Assembly: GCA_021833045.1 (NCBI GenBank)
Contig: JAKBGP010000154.1
Coordinates: 1-5,545 of the forward strand
DNA: 5,545 bases
Direction: 5' to 3'
DNA from: Thermoplasmata archaeon
GTDB lineage: Archaea; Thermoplasmatota; Thermoplasmata; Thermoplasmatales; Thermoplasmataceae
The notes under the pieces: model-generated
Told to the model about the DNA's origin: nothing
What the model saw: the letters and a program-made list of their open reading frames with translations, nothing else
Database searches by the model: none
Made by a program: the position numbers and the translations under genes
Part shown: in pieces, positions 1 to 5,545 of the stretch
Layout of the letters: every line of letters starts with the position of its first letter
Numbering within the stretch: the stretch's first letter is position 1

Positions 1-672
1 AGATAGATCATGTTCATCCTGTAAAACATCAACAATGAAGTCTGAATTCATTTCCTTAAAGGACCAGAGTTGAGAACCAAAGGAGCCATCCGTTATACCT
101 GGTACAAAGATGGGTATATGATTTTTAGCAGCATTGTAAAGTATAGAATCATCATTTTTTATTGCAAGTCCGATTTTTTCGATGAGCTTCCATGTAGTCC
201 ACTTTTTACTCTCTTTATACAGTTTCTCAAGCTCTTTCTGCATAAATTCTTCCATAATTTCTCCATAGCTTTCGTCAGGAATTACTACACTACCCAGCCT
301 ATTTATTCCGAGGTCCTTAAGTTCTCTGTCATTATAGTCAAAGGAACCGCAATAATAGTCCCTGAAAGATCTGGCAATATCATGATCCAGGGTTCCACAT
401 GTAGTAATTATTACATCGACCATTTTTCTCTTTACCATTTCGTTGATTATTCCCCTGGTTCCAGTGGATATTATATCCGCAGGGAAAGATAGGAAGGTAG
501 TGTTTTCCTCCTCGACCATCTCTTTCAGAATCTCGTAGGCAACCCCAATTTTTGAGGATGTAAAACCTCCAGATTCAAGAAACTGCGAAATCAGTTCACC
601 AAGTGTTGTACTTTTTGTTATTTTTTCGTCTTTTACAGGATTACTTAATATTTTTTTCTTATCAGGCAACAT
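1..672 (-). CDS. dys: Deoxyhypusine synthase, N-terminal 224 residues (C-terminus beyond window)
   Basis: The minus strand from the ATG at 672-670 is open to the window edge and encodes deoxyhypusine synthase. This cytosolic NAD-dependent enzyme moves the aminobutyl group of spermidine onto a lysine of aIF5A, the first (in many archaea the decisive) step in making hypusine. Seen: SFPADIISTGTRGII at residues 62-76 (NAD-binding region), DVIITTCGTLDHDIAR at 86-101, the archaeal-type YYCGSFDYNDREL at 106-118, and NHIPIFVPGITDGSFGSQLW at 184-203. From family knowledge, His185 matches the spermidine-contacting His of the human enzyme (KNHIPVFSPALTDGS). The catalytic lysine lies further C-terminal and is not in the window. 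Archaeal members are usually a little over 300 residues, so about one third is missing. An in-frame stop at 705-703 on this strand leaves ATG672 as the only plausible start. No Shine-Dalgarno sequence precedes it, so a short-leader mRNA is likely. It is transcribed divergently from the MFS gene. The family call is firm; intactness cannot be judged. Confidence 0.95.
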   Translation of the reverse strand, partial: MLPDKKKILSNPVKDEKITKSTTLGELISQFLESGGFTSSKIGVAYEILKEMVEEENTTFLSFPADIISTGTRGIINEMVKRKMVDVIITTCGTLDHDIARSFRDYYCGSFDYNDRELKDLGINRLGSVVIPDESYGEIMEEFMQKELEKLYKESKKWTTWKLIEKIGLAIKNDDSILYNAAKNHIPIFVPGITDGSFGSQLWSFKEMNSDFIVDVLQDEHDLS

Positions 673-695
673 AATAAGTGATTGAGTTCTAATAC

Positions 696-708
696 AGGTA
701 TTTTACCT
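696..708. repeat. 13-bp interrupted palindrome in the divergent promoter
   Basis: AGGTA (696-700), spacer TTT, then TACCT (704-708) form a perfect 5+5 dyad. It overlaps the likely TATA box of the deoxyhypusine synthase gene. A further TACCT half-site occurs at 743-747, just upstream of the likely MFS TATA box. Its position would suit a dimeric repressor of the synthase promoter or of both divergent genes, but arms of five bases can arise by chance. Confidence 0.35.
699..705 (-). promoter_or_regulatory. Probable TATA box for deoxyhypusine synthase
   Basis: On the minus strand the bases read TAAAATA, centred about 30 bp upstream of ATG672. This suits an archaeal TATA box for an mRNA with a leader of only a few bases. 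The box lies inside a 13-bp dyad (696-708). It is a short AT-rich match in an AT-rich genome, so it is a candidate only. Confidence 0.4.
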
Positions 709-751
709 TTCCATGTTAGTAACTATTTTCGTAATATATTATTACCTCATG

Positions 752-759
752 TTTATTAT
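752..759 (+). promoter_or_regulatory. Probable TATA box for the MFS transporter
   Basis: TTTATTAT is centred about 31 bp upstream of ATG787. That spacing predicts transcription starting within a few bases of this ATG, a near-leaderless mRNA. The position supports 787 as the start and argues against the upstream TTG at 682, which would lie in front of this box. Confidence 0.5.
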
Positions 760-786
760 GAATCAAATAATCACAAAACAAGATTT

Positions 787-2058
787 ATGAGAAAAAGAAT
801 CTATAAAAATGAAAAAAGTTTGGTTTCAACACTAATGCTTCTTTCCTTATTCGTTGATCAGTGGAATGTCTTTGTTGTCCCAATGTCAAATTTTTTTATA
901 AAGAACTCATTCATAAAGACAAATTTATTATTTGGTCTCGCGAGTGGGGCCATAATCGGAGGGGCTGCAGTCGGTTCCCTTTTGGGTGGTATACTCTCTG
1001 ACAGAATAGGAAGGAAAAAAGTTTTCGTATCCAACATGCTCATATTCATTTTTGCTGATCTAGGGTCTGCGATTTCACCTGACCCGGCAGTGTTTATTGC
1101 TTTGAGATTTATAGCTGGAATTGCTGTTGGATCTGATCTTGCAAATTGCTACTGCTTTATTATGGATGCTATAGGTAGAGGAGATAGGGAGGTTACTGGA
1201 GTTAAGAATACCCTCATGGCAAGTTTTGCCATTATGACCATAAATATCTTAATTTTGTTATTACTGTTTAACAATGCAGATTACGTTTCCATATGGAGGC
1301 TAACCATGGGAATATCGGCAGTCCCAGCATTATTCGCCCTGCTGGTGTCAGGATACCTCAGAGAGAGCCCACTATGGACTAAGCCGAGTGAAAACAGAAA
1401 GCCTCCGCGCCTTGAATTTATACGGAAGCTTAGGAAGGACAAACTGAAGTGGAGAACGACAAAGTTCAGCTGGATCTCTGGAATAGCCAGTTCTGTTGAG
1501 GTTGGGACATTTGCATTTTTTATTCCAATCATAATATCTAATTTTAGAATTTCCAGTATTATAGATCAGCGTTATCTGATTATATTCATCTACTCCTTTG
1601 GTCTTCCTGCAGGCATTCTGGGTCCAAAATTTTTGCCCAAAATGGGGCTGAAAAACCTGAGTATATATGGATATACAATAACACTAATTTCACTTATAGG
1701 CTCTGGGATTTTCATTGTTTATGGATATTATTTAATAGTACCACTCTTCATGATATTATTTGTGTGGGGAAATCACTGGAACAACCAGCCCATACTTACA
1801 TCACAATCCCTAATATCAGATCCACAGTACCGGGGTAGTGCAACCGGTTTTTCCAACTTCATTTCAGAGTTTCCAGCTTTTCTATCCATAACTATCTTCC
1901 CGCTAATGGCTGGCATTCTAGGAATTGGAACATCCACATTAATTCTAGCTTTGGCGCCAGCCACAGGTCTTGTTGTTTCCATATTCCTTTTCAGGGAAAT
2001 ATATGGCTATGAAAATAGCTTTACAGATAATGAAAAAGTTCAGATTGATGGAGCCTGA
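787..2058 (+). CDS. Major facilitator superfamily transporter, sugar-porter/metabolite:H+ symporter type
   Basis: A 423-residue, about 12-TM secondary transporter of the cytoplasmic membrane; the substrate is unknown. Seen: an acidic residue in TM1 (VDQWN, Asp24), as in the DAYDLF-like TM1 motif of phosphate and metabolite symporters; motif A, GGILSDRIGRKK, at 67-78 with Asp72 and the basic cluster; RFIAGIAVGSD at 107-117, the motif-B-like RxxxGxxxG in TM4; ESPLW at 193-197 after TM6, resembling the ESPRWL signature of sugar porters; and a hydrophilic, basic central loop at about 198-226. RGSATGFSNFISE at 349-361 matches the TM10-11 RGTAxG motif. The frame continues upstream to a TTG at 682, but that start would sit 10 bp from the divergent gene and upstream of its own TATA box, and would add 35 residues unlike MFS N-termini. 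ATG787 fits both promoter and family. Proton-coupled uptake or efflux are both possible. It has no obvious partner gene. Confidence 0.88.
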   Translation: MRKRIYKNEKSLVSTLMLLSLFVDQWNVFVVPMSNFFIKNSFIKTNLLFGLASGAIIGGAAVGSLLGGILSDRIGRKKVFVSNMLIFIFADLGSAISPDPAVFIALRFIAGIAVGSDLANCYCFIMDAIGRGDREVTGVKNTLMASFAIMTINILILLLLFNNADYVSIWRLTMGISAVPALFALLVSGYLRESPLWTKPSENRKPPRLEFIRKLRKDKLKWRTTKFSWISGIASSVEVGTFAFFIPIIISNFRISSIIDQRYLIIFIYSFGLPAGILGPKFLPKMGLKNLSIYGYTITLISLIGSGIFIVYGYYLIVPLFMILFVWGNHWNNQPILTSQSLISDPQYRGSATGFSNFISEFPAFLSITIFPLMAGILGIGTSTLILALAPATGLVVSIFLFREIYGYENSFTDNEKVQIDGA

Positions 2059-2076
2059 AATTTAGTGGAGAACATT

Positions 2077-2130
2077 TATCACTTCCTATTAATTCCCACA
2101 AAATATTTATTTAAATGCGCGTGATAGGAA
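2077..2130. repeat. Inverted-repeat pair flanking the ABC operon TATA box
   Basis: TTCCTAT (2083-2089) is matched by its reverse complement ATAGGAA (2124-2130). TATCAC (2077-2082) is matched by GTGATA (2121-2126). The two words abut on the left and overlap on the right, so the left and right sites are rearranged copies of the same letters. The pair brackets the TATA box, and the right-hand site runs up to the predicted transcription start at about 2132. This would suit an operator pair bound by a dimeric repressor or a looping protein. The evidence is positional only. Confidence 0.35.
2104..2115 (+). promoter_or_regulatory. Probable TATA box of the ABC exporter operon
   Basis: The AT-only stretch TATTTATTTAAA lies about 22-25 bp upstream of ATG2132, the distance expected for a leaderless archaeal mRNA. 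It suggests that the ABC operon has its own promoter rather than depending on readthrough from the MFS gene, which ends 73 bp upstream. Confidence 0.55.
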
Positions 2131-2131
2131 A

Positions 2132-2881
2132 ATGATGCTACAGGAAAATCAGATGAGTTCGGAAGATTCATTAATTGCGCTCAGGATGGAATCGGTAGTA
2201 AAAACATTTGGAACTGTTAGGGCAGTTGACGGCGTGGATATTCAGATTAAAGATAGGGAAAGAGTGGCCCTGCTTGGTGAAAACGGCGCTGGCAAGTCTA
2301 CAACCATAAGAATAATTTCCGGTCTGATGAAACCTGATAGTGGTATGGTTAGAATATATGGTCACAGACCCAGTTCAATTGAAGCAAAGAGATATATTGG
2401 ATATCTTCCAGAAGATGCAAGCCCATACCTGAATCTCTCTGTGAGAGAGAATCTAGAGTACATAGGAACCATAAGGAGAACTGAGAATCTCCAGGATAGA
2501 ATTGAATTTTTTCTCGATATGTTAGGTCTAAGAGAAATGGAGAAACAGAAACCACTTACACTATCAAGGGGAAACAGGCAAAAACTATGCCTCGCTCTTT
2601 CAATTATACATCAACCGAGATTTGCCATTATGGATGAACCATTGAATTATCTTGATATACCAACTCAGGAAAAGGTATTCGAATATTTTGAGAAGATGAA
2701 TGCAACATTTCTGGTGTCAACCCATATATTGTCAATTGCAAGAAGATTAACCAGCAAGGTGATTATTCTATCCTCCGGAAAAAAAGTGTGGGAAGGACAG
2801 ATTAGTGAGCTTGAGGAGTTAACAGAAGGCACAAAAACAATAGAAAGCATCGTGTCGGAACTGATGAAACATGTTTCTTAG
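2132..2881 (+). CDS. ABC transporter ATP-binding protein (ABC-2 exporter, DrrA/CcmA-like)
   Basis: A 249-residue cytoplasmic ATPase that should power export by the overlapping membrane gene, working as a dimer. Seen: Walker A, GENGAGKST, at 49-57; YLPEDASPYLNLSVREN at 91-107, the Q-loop region, with Glu in the usual Gln place as is common in ABC-2-type ATPases that read YLPE; a degenerate signature, LSRGNRQKL, at 144-152 instead of LSGGQ; Walker B, FAIMDEP, at 164-170 with catalytic Glu169; the D-loop LNYLDI at 171-176; and the switch histidine in STHIL (His198). All catalytic elements are present, so it should be active. The start is ATG2132, supported by TATA spacing; ATG2135 and ATG2153 are alternatives, since the fold begins near residue 18. 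The last 11 bases overlap the start of the permease, implying translational coupling. The cargo cannot be read from the ATPase. Confidence 0.95.
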   Translation: MMLQENQMSSEDSLIALRMESVVKTFGTVRAVDGVDIQIKDRERVALLGENGAGKSTTIRIISGLMKPDSGMVRIYGHRPSSIEAKRYIGYLPEDASPYLNLSVRENLEYIGTIRRTENLQDRIEFFLDMLGLREMEKQKPLTLSRGNRQKLCLALSIIHQPRFAIMDEPLNYLDIPTQEKVFEYFEKMNATFLVSTHILSIARRLTSKVIILSSGKKVWEGQISELEELTEGTKTIESIVSELMKHVS

Positions 2882-4289
2882 TGTGCTGAAGCTTCTTATC
2901 AAGTCGAGATTTTCAAGAAATTATCTCCTTGTAATACTCTTTATTTTCATATATTCAATATTTACGGTAAATTTTGGTCTGGATGATACTTCTAATTTCG
3001 GTTCATATTATCTTGCATTTTTCTTCCTCCTCTTTTTGCTTTCTGCCATTTACACAGGAGGTATATCAACAACTTCTGCGGATAGAGATTTTCTTCTTAC
3101 TTCTGCCATAGAAAATCGTGTTCTAGTCCCTGCTTTTTTCATCTCACAGGCGCTTGCATCATCTCTTATTTTCATTTCAGCCGCCTCTGCTTCTTTCATT
3201 ATACTGAGGAGCAATGAAACAGCTCTTCTGATTGGGATTGTAGATATAATATGCATGGCTATCCTTCCAATTTCAATGAGCCTGAATATGGCAGGTACGC
3301 CAAGACCTGCGAGAGTTGGAGTAGCAGCTATTGCAGGCTTATGGGTGATTTCATCTTATCTGGGCTTCCCTCTTGGACCATTATCGTTCCTTTCCGGTCA
3401 TCTCTTTGAATCTTCACTATTTCTTATAATTGTTACAGTGATAGCTACCGGAGTATCCTTCAAGGCAATAAGCCAGGAATCTCTTCCGTTTAAACTGTCA
3501 GCTATGGCAACAAAATCAAAAGGTTTCAGGGACCTCTTTAAATTCATGGGAAAACAACCTGCACTGGCTGTTTTTGAACTTCACTTCAAACAGGTAGATT
3601 TCTCTTCAAGAACAGCGAGCATGGGAAATATTAGAGTTAAGGTCAATAGAGTGAGTCTTTACACCATTGGTCTTCTAACCACTTTGCTGGGAGTTGCCTT
3701 TGTTCTTTTTCAGCTCTATTATGTGCGCGGCCTATCGAAGGGATCCTCAGATTCTCTTCTTTACATATTATTTCCTGAAATTTACATAGCATGGGGAATT
3801 TCACTTGGACTCAGTACAGGAACTCTGTCAAAGGAGAGAGCATGGCTGGCCTTTATCTCTTTTCCAGTAGAACGGTATATGCAGCTTACAGCACTTGCCA
3901 AAATGGCACAGGCACTATTTGTATCTGTTCCCATGATTGCGGCAAATGTCATTCTAACAATACTTGGCATACCTTTTTCATTTGAATTCATATGGATTTT
4001 TGCCCTGCTAGTCCCCATATATTGTGGTATCAGTTTTTCCATGTCTTTTTACAAAAAGACGTTCCAGATCACACAGGAGGATGTATTACCTTCGACCTAC
4101 AATCTGACCCAGTTCATTCTTCTTCCTGTATCCTTCATAATGCTTGTTGTACTTTTTATCGTTGCCTTTTTTGCTGGATCACTACCTTTTATCATACTTG
4201 GTGCGGGAATTTTCCTTGGGGTATTTCTATTTAGGGAAGATCACTGGAAGAATGGGTTATACAGAATGGTTGAAAGTGGATATGTTTGA
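2871..4289 (+). CDS. ABC-2-type transporter permease, about 12 TM, two similar halves
   Basis: This 472-residue polytopic membrane protein is the likely transmembrane partner of the ATPase it overlaps by 11 bases. Hydrophobic segments fall at about 18-36, 46-65, 86-112, 117-138, 149-165, 179-197, 262-284, 296-316, 340-366, 372-392, 412-435 and 436-453. That is six, a hydrophilic stretch (about 198-260), then six more. After TM2 the protein reads SADRDFLLTS (69-78), and at the matching place in the second half SKERAWLAF (320-328). Each is followed by a hydrophobic run ending in QAL (93-95 and 347-349). The acidic-Arg motif with nearby leucines is typical of ABC-2-like permeases. I infer a fused, duplicated permease able to form a whole translocation pore with an ATPase homodimer. 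Export of a lipid, drug or peptide is plausible but not shown. ATG2871 is chosen because it overlaps the ATPase end and starts just before the first basic and hydrophobic segment. Confidence 0.88.
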   Translation: MFLSVLKLLIKSRFSRNYLLVILFIFIYSIFTVNFGLDDTSNFGSYYLAFFFLLFLLSAIYTGGISTTSADRDFLLTSAIENRVLVPAFFISQALASSLIFISAASASFIILRSNETALLIGIVDIICMAILPISMSLNMAGTPRPARVGVAAIAGLWVISSYLGFPLGPLSFLSGHLFESSLFLIIVTVIATGVSFKAISQESLPFKLSAMATKSKGFRDLFKFMGKQPALAVFELHFKQVDFSSRTASMGNIRVKVNRVSLYTIGLLTTLLGVAFVLFQLYYVRGLSKGSSDSLLYILFPEIYIAWGISLGLSTGTLSKERAWLAFISFPVERYMQLTALAKMAQALFVSVPMIAANVILTILGIPFSFEFIWIFALLVPIYCGISFSMSFYKKTFQITQEDVLPSTYNLTQFILLPVSFIMLVVLFIVAFFAGSLPFIILGAGIFLGVFLFREDHWKNGLYRMVESGYV

Positions 4290-4364
4290 GACCAGTATTA
4301 TTACATTATGAATGACTTATTAGGGGATAAACAGATTTTGCAATAGATTCTAGAGTTTCTGACT

Positions 4365-4382
4365 ATAGTTTATAAAGACTAT
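4365..4382. promoter_or_regulatory. Candidate PadR operator (ATAGT-N8-ACTAT dyad)
   Basis: ATAGT (4365-4369) and ACTAT (4378-4382) are perfect inverted arms separated by eight bases that contain most of the TATA-like word TTTATAAA. From family knowledge, well-studied PadR operators have the form ATGT-N8-ACAT, so both the arm type and the eight-base spacer look familiar. GACTAT also appears as a direct repeat at 4361-4366 and 4377-4382. Autorepression by the gene just downstream is the inference. Confidence 0.4.
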
Positions 4383-4395
4383 TTGAATTTAAATA
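4369..4395 (+). promoter_or_regulatory. Tandem TATA-like boxes upstream of the PadR gene
   Basis: TTTATAAA (4369-4376) and TTTAAATA (4388-4395) are both good archaeal TATA words. The first predicts transcription from near 4399, a short leader for ATG4413. The second predicts a start near 4417, which would favour translation from ATG4440. A third word, TTAAATAT (4407-4414), would make ATG4440 nearly leaderless. Which box is used decides the protein start. Confidence 0.45.
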
Positions 4396-4412
4396 CATAG
4401 TTATTCTTAAAT

Positions 4413-4940
4413 ATGAATTCAAAATGTCGAATTCGATACATGAATTTAGGAGAATATTCTGATAGTGCACTTTTCATTCTTTCGCTAAAGCCTATGAGTG
4501 GTTATGAACTTTCAAGAAAATTGAAATGGGATGGTTCAATGGTTTCAGGAGGTACCATCAGGCCTCTACTTAAATCCCTCGAATACCACGGTTTCATTAG
4601 ATATGAAATGAGAGGGAGGGCCAAGGTTTATCATCTCACGTCAAAGGGTGAGAAGTATGTTTCTAATCTACGTCTTTTCAGGGAAAATATCAGGGAAAGA
4701 ATGCTCGCTGTTTCAATGGGAAGAGACCTCCTATTTCCTGACGTTCTCGCGAGCATAGAAGATACCACTATTCTAAATGAGGCAATAGACAAGATGGCAG
4801 CTGTCATTATACGGCAGGTGAAGGTTGCATTTGTACTTAGAAAAGCAGGAAATACTGAGGCAATAGATAGAATGATTTCAAATCTCAATGATGTGATCAA
4901 GGAGATACTCTCTGCAGAAAAACCAAAAATTAAGCAGTAA
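4413..4940 (+). CDS. PadR-family winged-helix transcriptional regulator
   Basis: A 175-residue DNA-binding repressor. The winged helix covers about residues 14-85: GEYSDSALFILSLKPMSGYEL (13-33) is the usual PadR opening, GGTIRPLLKSLEYHGFIRY (46-64) is the recognition-helix region (family form GTIYPLLKRLExxGLI), and RGRAKVYHLTSKGEKYV (67-83) is the wing and following helix. The C-terminal part (about 86-168) is helical and should mediate dimerisation, as in PadR proteins with an extended C-terminus. The Tyr usual after GTI is Arg here (Arg50). Two starts compete. ATG4413 gives 175 residues with a basic leader. ATG4440 gives 166 residues starting MNLGEYSD, which fits the family N-terminus better; no Shine-Dalgarno settles it. 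It follows the ABC exporter by 123 bp with its own promoter elements, a common pairing for PadR repressors and efflux pumps. The ligand is unknown. Confidence 0.9.
   Translation: MNSKCRIRYMNLGEYSDSALFILSLKPMSGYELSRKLKWDGSMVSGGTIRPLLKSLEYHGFIRYEMRGRAKVYHLTSKGEKYVSNLRLFRENIRERMLAVSMGRDLLFPDVLASIEDTTILNEAIDKMAAVIIRQVKVAFVLRKAGNTEAIDRMISNLNDVIKEILSAEKPKIKQ
4427..4436. repeat. Perfect 10-bp palindrome TCGAATTCGA near the PadR start
   Basis: This self-complementary decamer lies between the two possible PadR start codons. A second GAATTC occurs at 4415-4420, 14 bp upstream, and GAATT again at 4442-4446. If translation starts at 4440 the palindrome is in the leader and could be an autoregulatory site. 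If it starts at 4413 it is simply coding sequence. Confidence 0.3.
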
Positions 4941-4970
4941 TATGACATAACGTGAGAGAAATACTATAAT

Positions 4971-4978
4971 GAGTGATG
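4971..4978 (+). promoter_or_regulatory. Possible Shine-Dalgarno for the CopD-like gene
   Basis: GAGTGATG ends four bases before ATG4983 and resembles the archaeal GAGGTGAT ribosome-binding sequence with one G missing. It is the only gene in the window with such a match, which fits translation from inside a longer mRNA shared with the PadR gene 42 bp upstream. It favours ATG4983 over the adjacent TTG4980. Confidence 0.35.
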
Positions 4979-4982
4979 ATTG

Positions 4983-5477
4983 ATGGATCTGACCCTTTTA
5001 AATACAATAATTCTGTGGCTACATATATTTTCAGCTATAATATTCGTGGGTGGTTCCTTTTTCATATGGGTTGTGGTGATTCCTGCCTCGTATAAGATAA
5101 CTGATGATGAGAAGCTGAGAACCAGAATAGTGGGGCTTATAGGAAAACAGTTTGCCTGGATTACTAACGTTTTTCTTATAATACTGATTTTAACCGGCAT
5201 ATATAATGCGACATGGTACCTTAATTACAATTTCTTTGCACTTTTCAATACGCAGGGAGGAAACATTCTCCTTGTGAAAATTGTACTGGTAGGTGCAATG
5301 ATTCTCATAATGTATGGAAACAATCTTTACCATGGTAAAAGGATAATGAAGATGGCAAGAGAGGGAAGAATGGATGAGCTGAGAAAACTTAGAAAATGGT
5401 CACACATGCTTTCCTATATTACACTCGGGCTTATGATTGCCATAACAATAACGGCTGTTGCACTTCAGTTTTACTGA
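4983..5477 (+). CDS. CopD-like four-TM integral membrane protein
   Basis: A 164-residue membrane protein with four hydrophobic segments at about 5-34, 57-80, 94-116 and 142-162. TM1 reads WLHIFSAIIFVGGSFFIW (12-29): an early membrane histidine (His14) followed by a GG-containing stretch, typical of CopD-type and related small membrane families. Further histidines are His117 at the end of TM3 (NLYHGKR) and His141 at the start of TM4 (WSHML), and Lys99 begins TM3. Family knowledge: CopD-type proteins are linked to copper handling, and some relatives with membrane histidines bind haem. That this one does either is inference. Between TM3 and TM4 lies a strongly basic loop (about 118-138), probably cytosolic. 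ATG4983 is preferred to the TTG just before it because of the upstream GAGTGATG. It lies 42 bp behind the PadR gene on the same strand and is possibly cotranscribed. An alternative label is an uncharacterised DUF of similar topology. Confidence 0.7.
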   Translation: MDLTLLNTIILWLHIFSAIIFVGGSFFIWVVVIPASYKITDDEKLRTRIVGLIGKQFAWITNVFLIILILTGIYNATWYLNYNFFALFNTQGGNILLVKIVLVGAMILIMYGNNLYHGKRIMKMAREGRMDELRKLRKWSHMLSYITLGLMIAITITAVALQFY

Positions 5478-5487
5478 AAGTGATTTT
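5461..5487 (+). terminator. Bulged hairpin plus T-run at the end of the CopD-like gene
   Basis: CACTTCAGT (5461-5469) pairs with ACTGAAAGTG (5473-5482) around a TTT loop, giving nine base pairs with one bulged A. ATTTT follows directly. The hairpin contains the last codons and the TGA stop. Archaeal termination relies mainly on the U-run, so the hairpin may also act as a 3' end stabiliser. Confidence 0.4.
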
Positions 5488-5512
5488 AACTAAACCTATT
5501 TATTTTTTAGTT
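5488..5512. repeat. Short inverted repeat with T-run at the right edge
   Basis: AACTAAA (5488-5494) is matched by TTTAGTT (5506-5512) across an 11-base AT-rich loop ending in TTTTTT. It may be a second termination signal. The stretch CTATTTATTTTTT (5496-5508) could instead be a TATA region for a gene beyond the window. The remaining bases to 5545 contain no supported gene. Confidence 0.3.
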
Positions 5513-5545
5513 CGCTAAATGAGATAAAAAAATTGTTATATTGTT

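Noticed and set aside
70..492. Plus-strand open frame of 140 codons
   Set aside because: It lies antisense to the deoxyhypusine synthase gene, whose conserved motifs are clear on the minus strand. The plus-strand translation has no domain-like features.
682..786. Upstream extension of the MFS gene to a TTG codon
   Set aside because: It would begin 10 bp from the divergent synthase start and upstream of its own TATA box, and adds residues that do not resemble an MFS N-terminus.
3791..4234. Two plus-strand frames inside the permease
   Set aside because: They are in another frame of a well-supported membrane protein gene, are Cys/His-rich by frame accident, and have no promoter or ribosome-binding signal.
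4631..4948. Minus-strand 105-codon frame opposite the PadR gene
   Set aside because: It is antisense to a clear winged-helix gene. The serine- and isoleucine-rich translation is typical of reverse-frame shadows.
4964..5200. Minus-strand frame opposite the CopD-like gene
   Set aside because: It lies mainly opposite a convincing four-TM coding sequence, with no independent evidence of expression.
1..5545. A new defence, mobile or CRISPR-like system
   Set aside because: All genes fall in known families (deoxyhypusine synthase, MFS, ABC ATPase, ABC-2 permease, PadR, CopD-like). There are no repeat arrays, transposase, integrase, nuclease or tRNA-like structures.

Overview
The window reads as a piece of an AT-rich archaeal chromosome. 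The evidence is an archaeal-type deoxyhypusine synthase, TATA-like boxes about 20-35 bp upstream of most start codons with almost no Shine-Dalgarno sequences (suggesting leaderless or short-leader mRNAs), arginine codons dominated by AGA/AGG, and frequent ATA isoleucine codons. My best guess is a thermoplasmatal euryarchaeon (Thermoplasma/Ferroplasma/Cuniculiplasma-like). That is inferred from style and gene content, not from any marker gene.

Layout. (1) Minus strand, 672 down to the left edge: the N-terminal 224 codons of deoxyhypusine synthase, which modifies translation factor aIF5A. Its C-terminus lies outside the window. (2) A 114-bp divergent promoter region (673-786) serves this gene and a plus-strand major facilitator superfamily transporter (787-2058). 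A 13-bp dyad overlaps the likely TATA box of the synthase gene. (3) A 73-bp gap (2059-2131) holds a strong TATA-like box inside a wide inverted repeat. It is followed by a two-gene ABC exporter operon: a DrrA/CcmA-like ATPase (2132-2881) overlapping by 11 bases a 472-residue, about 12-TM ABC-2-type permease (2871-4289). (4) A 123-bp AT-rich gap (4290-4412) has several TATA-like elements and a dyad shaped like a PadR operator, followed by a PadR-family repressor (4413-4940). (5) After 42 bp comes a small 4-TM CopD-like membrane protein (4983-5477). A bulged hairpin overlaps its stop codon and is followed by a T-run.

How the genes may work together. PadR repressors next to drug- or lipid-type ABC-2 exporters are a recurring arrangement. 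I therefore infer that the PadR protein controls the ABC exporter and probably itself, and perhaps the CopD-like gene downstream. The MFS carrier and deoxyhypusine synthase appear to be independent neighbours. No RNA gene, mobile element, CRISPR array or clearly new system was found. All five intergenic stretches are shorter than 130 bp.
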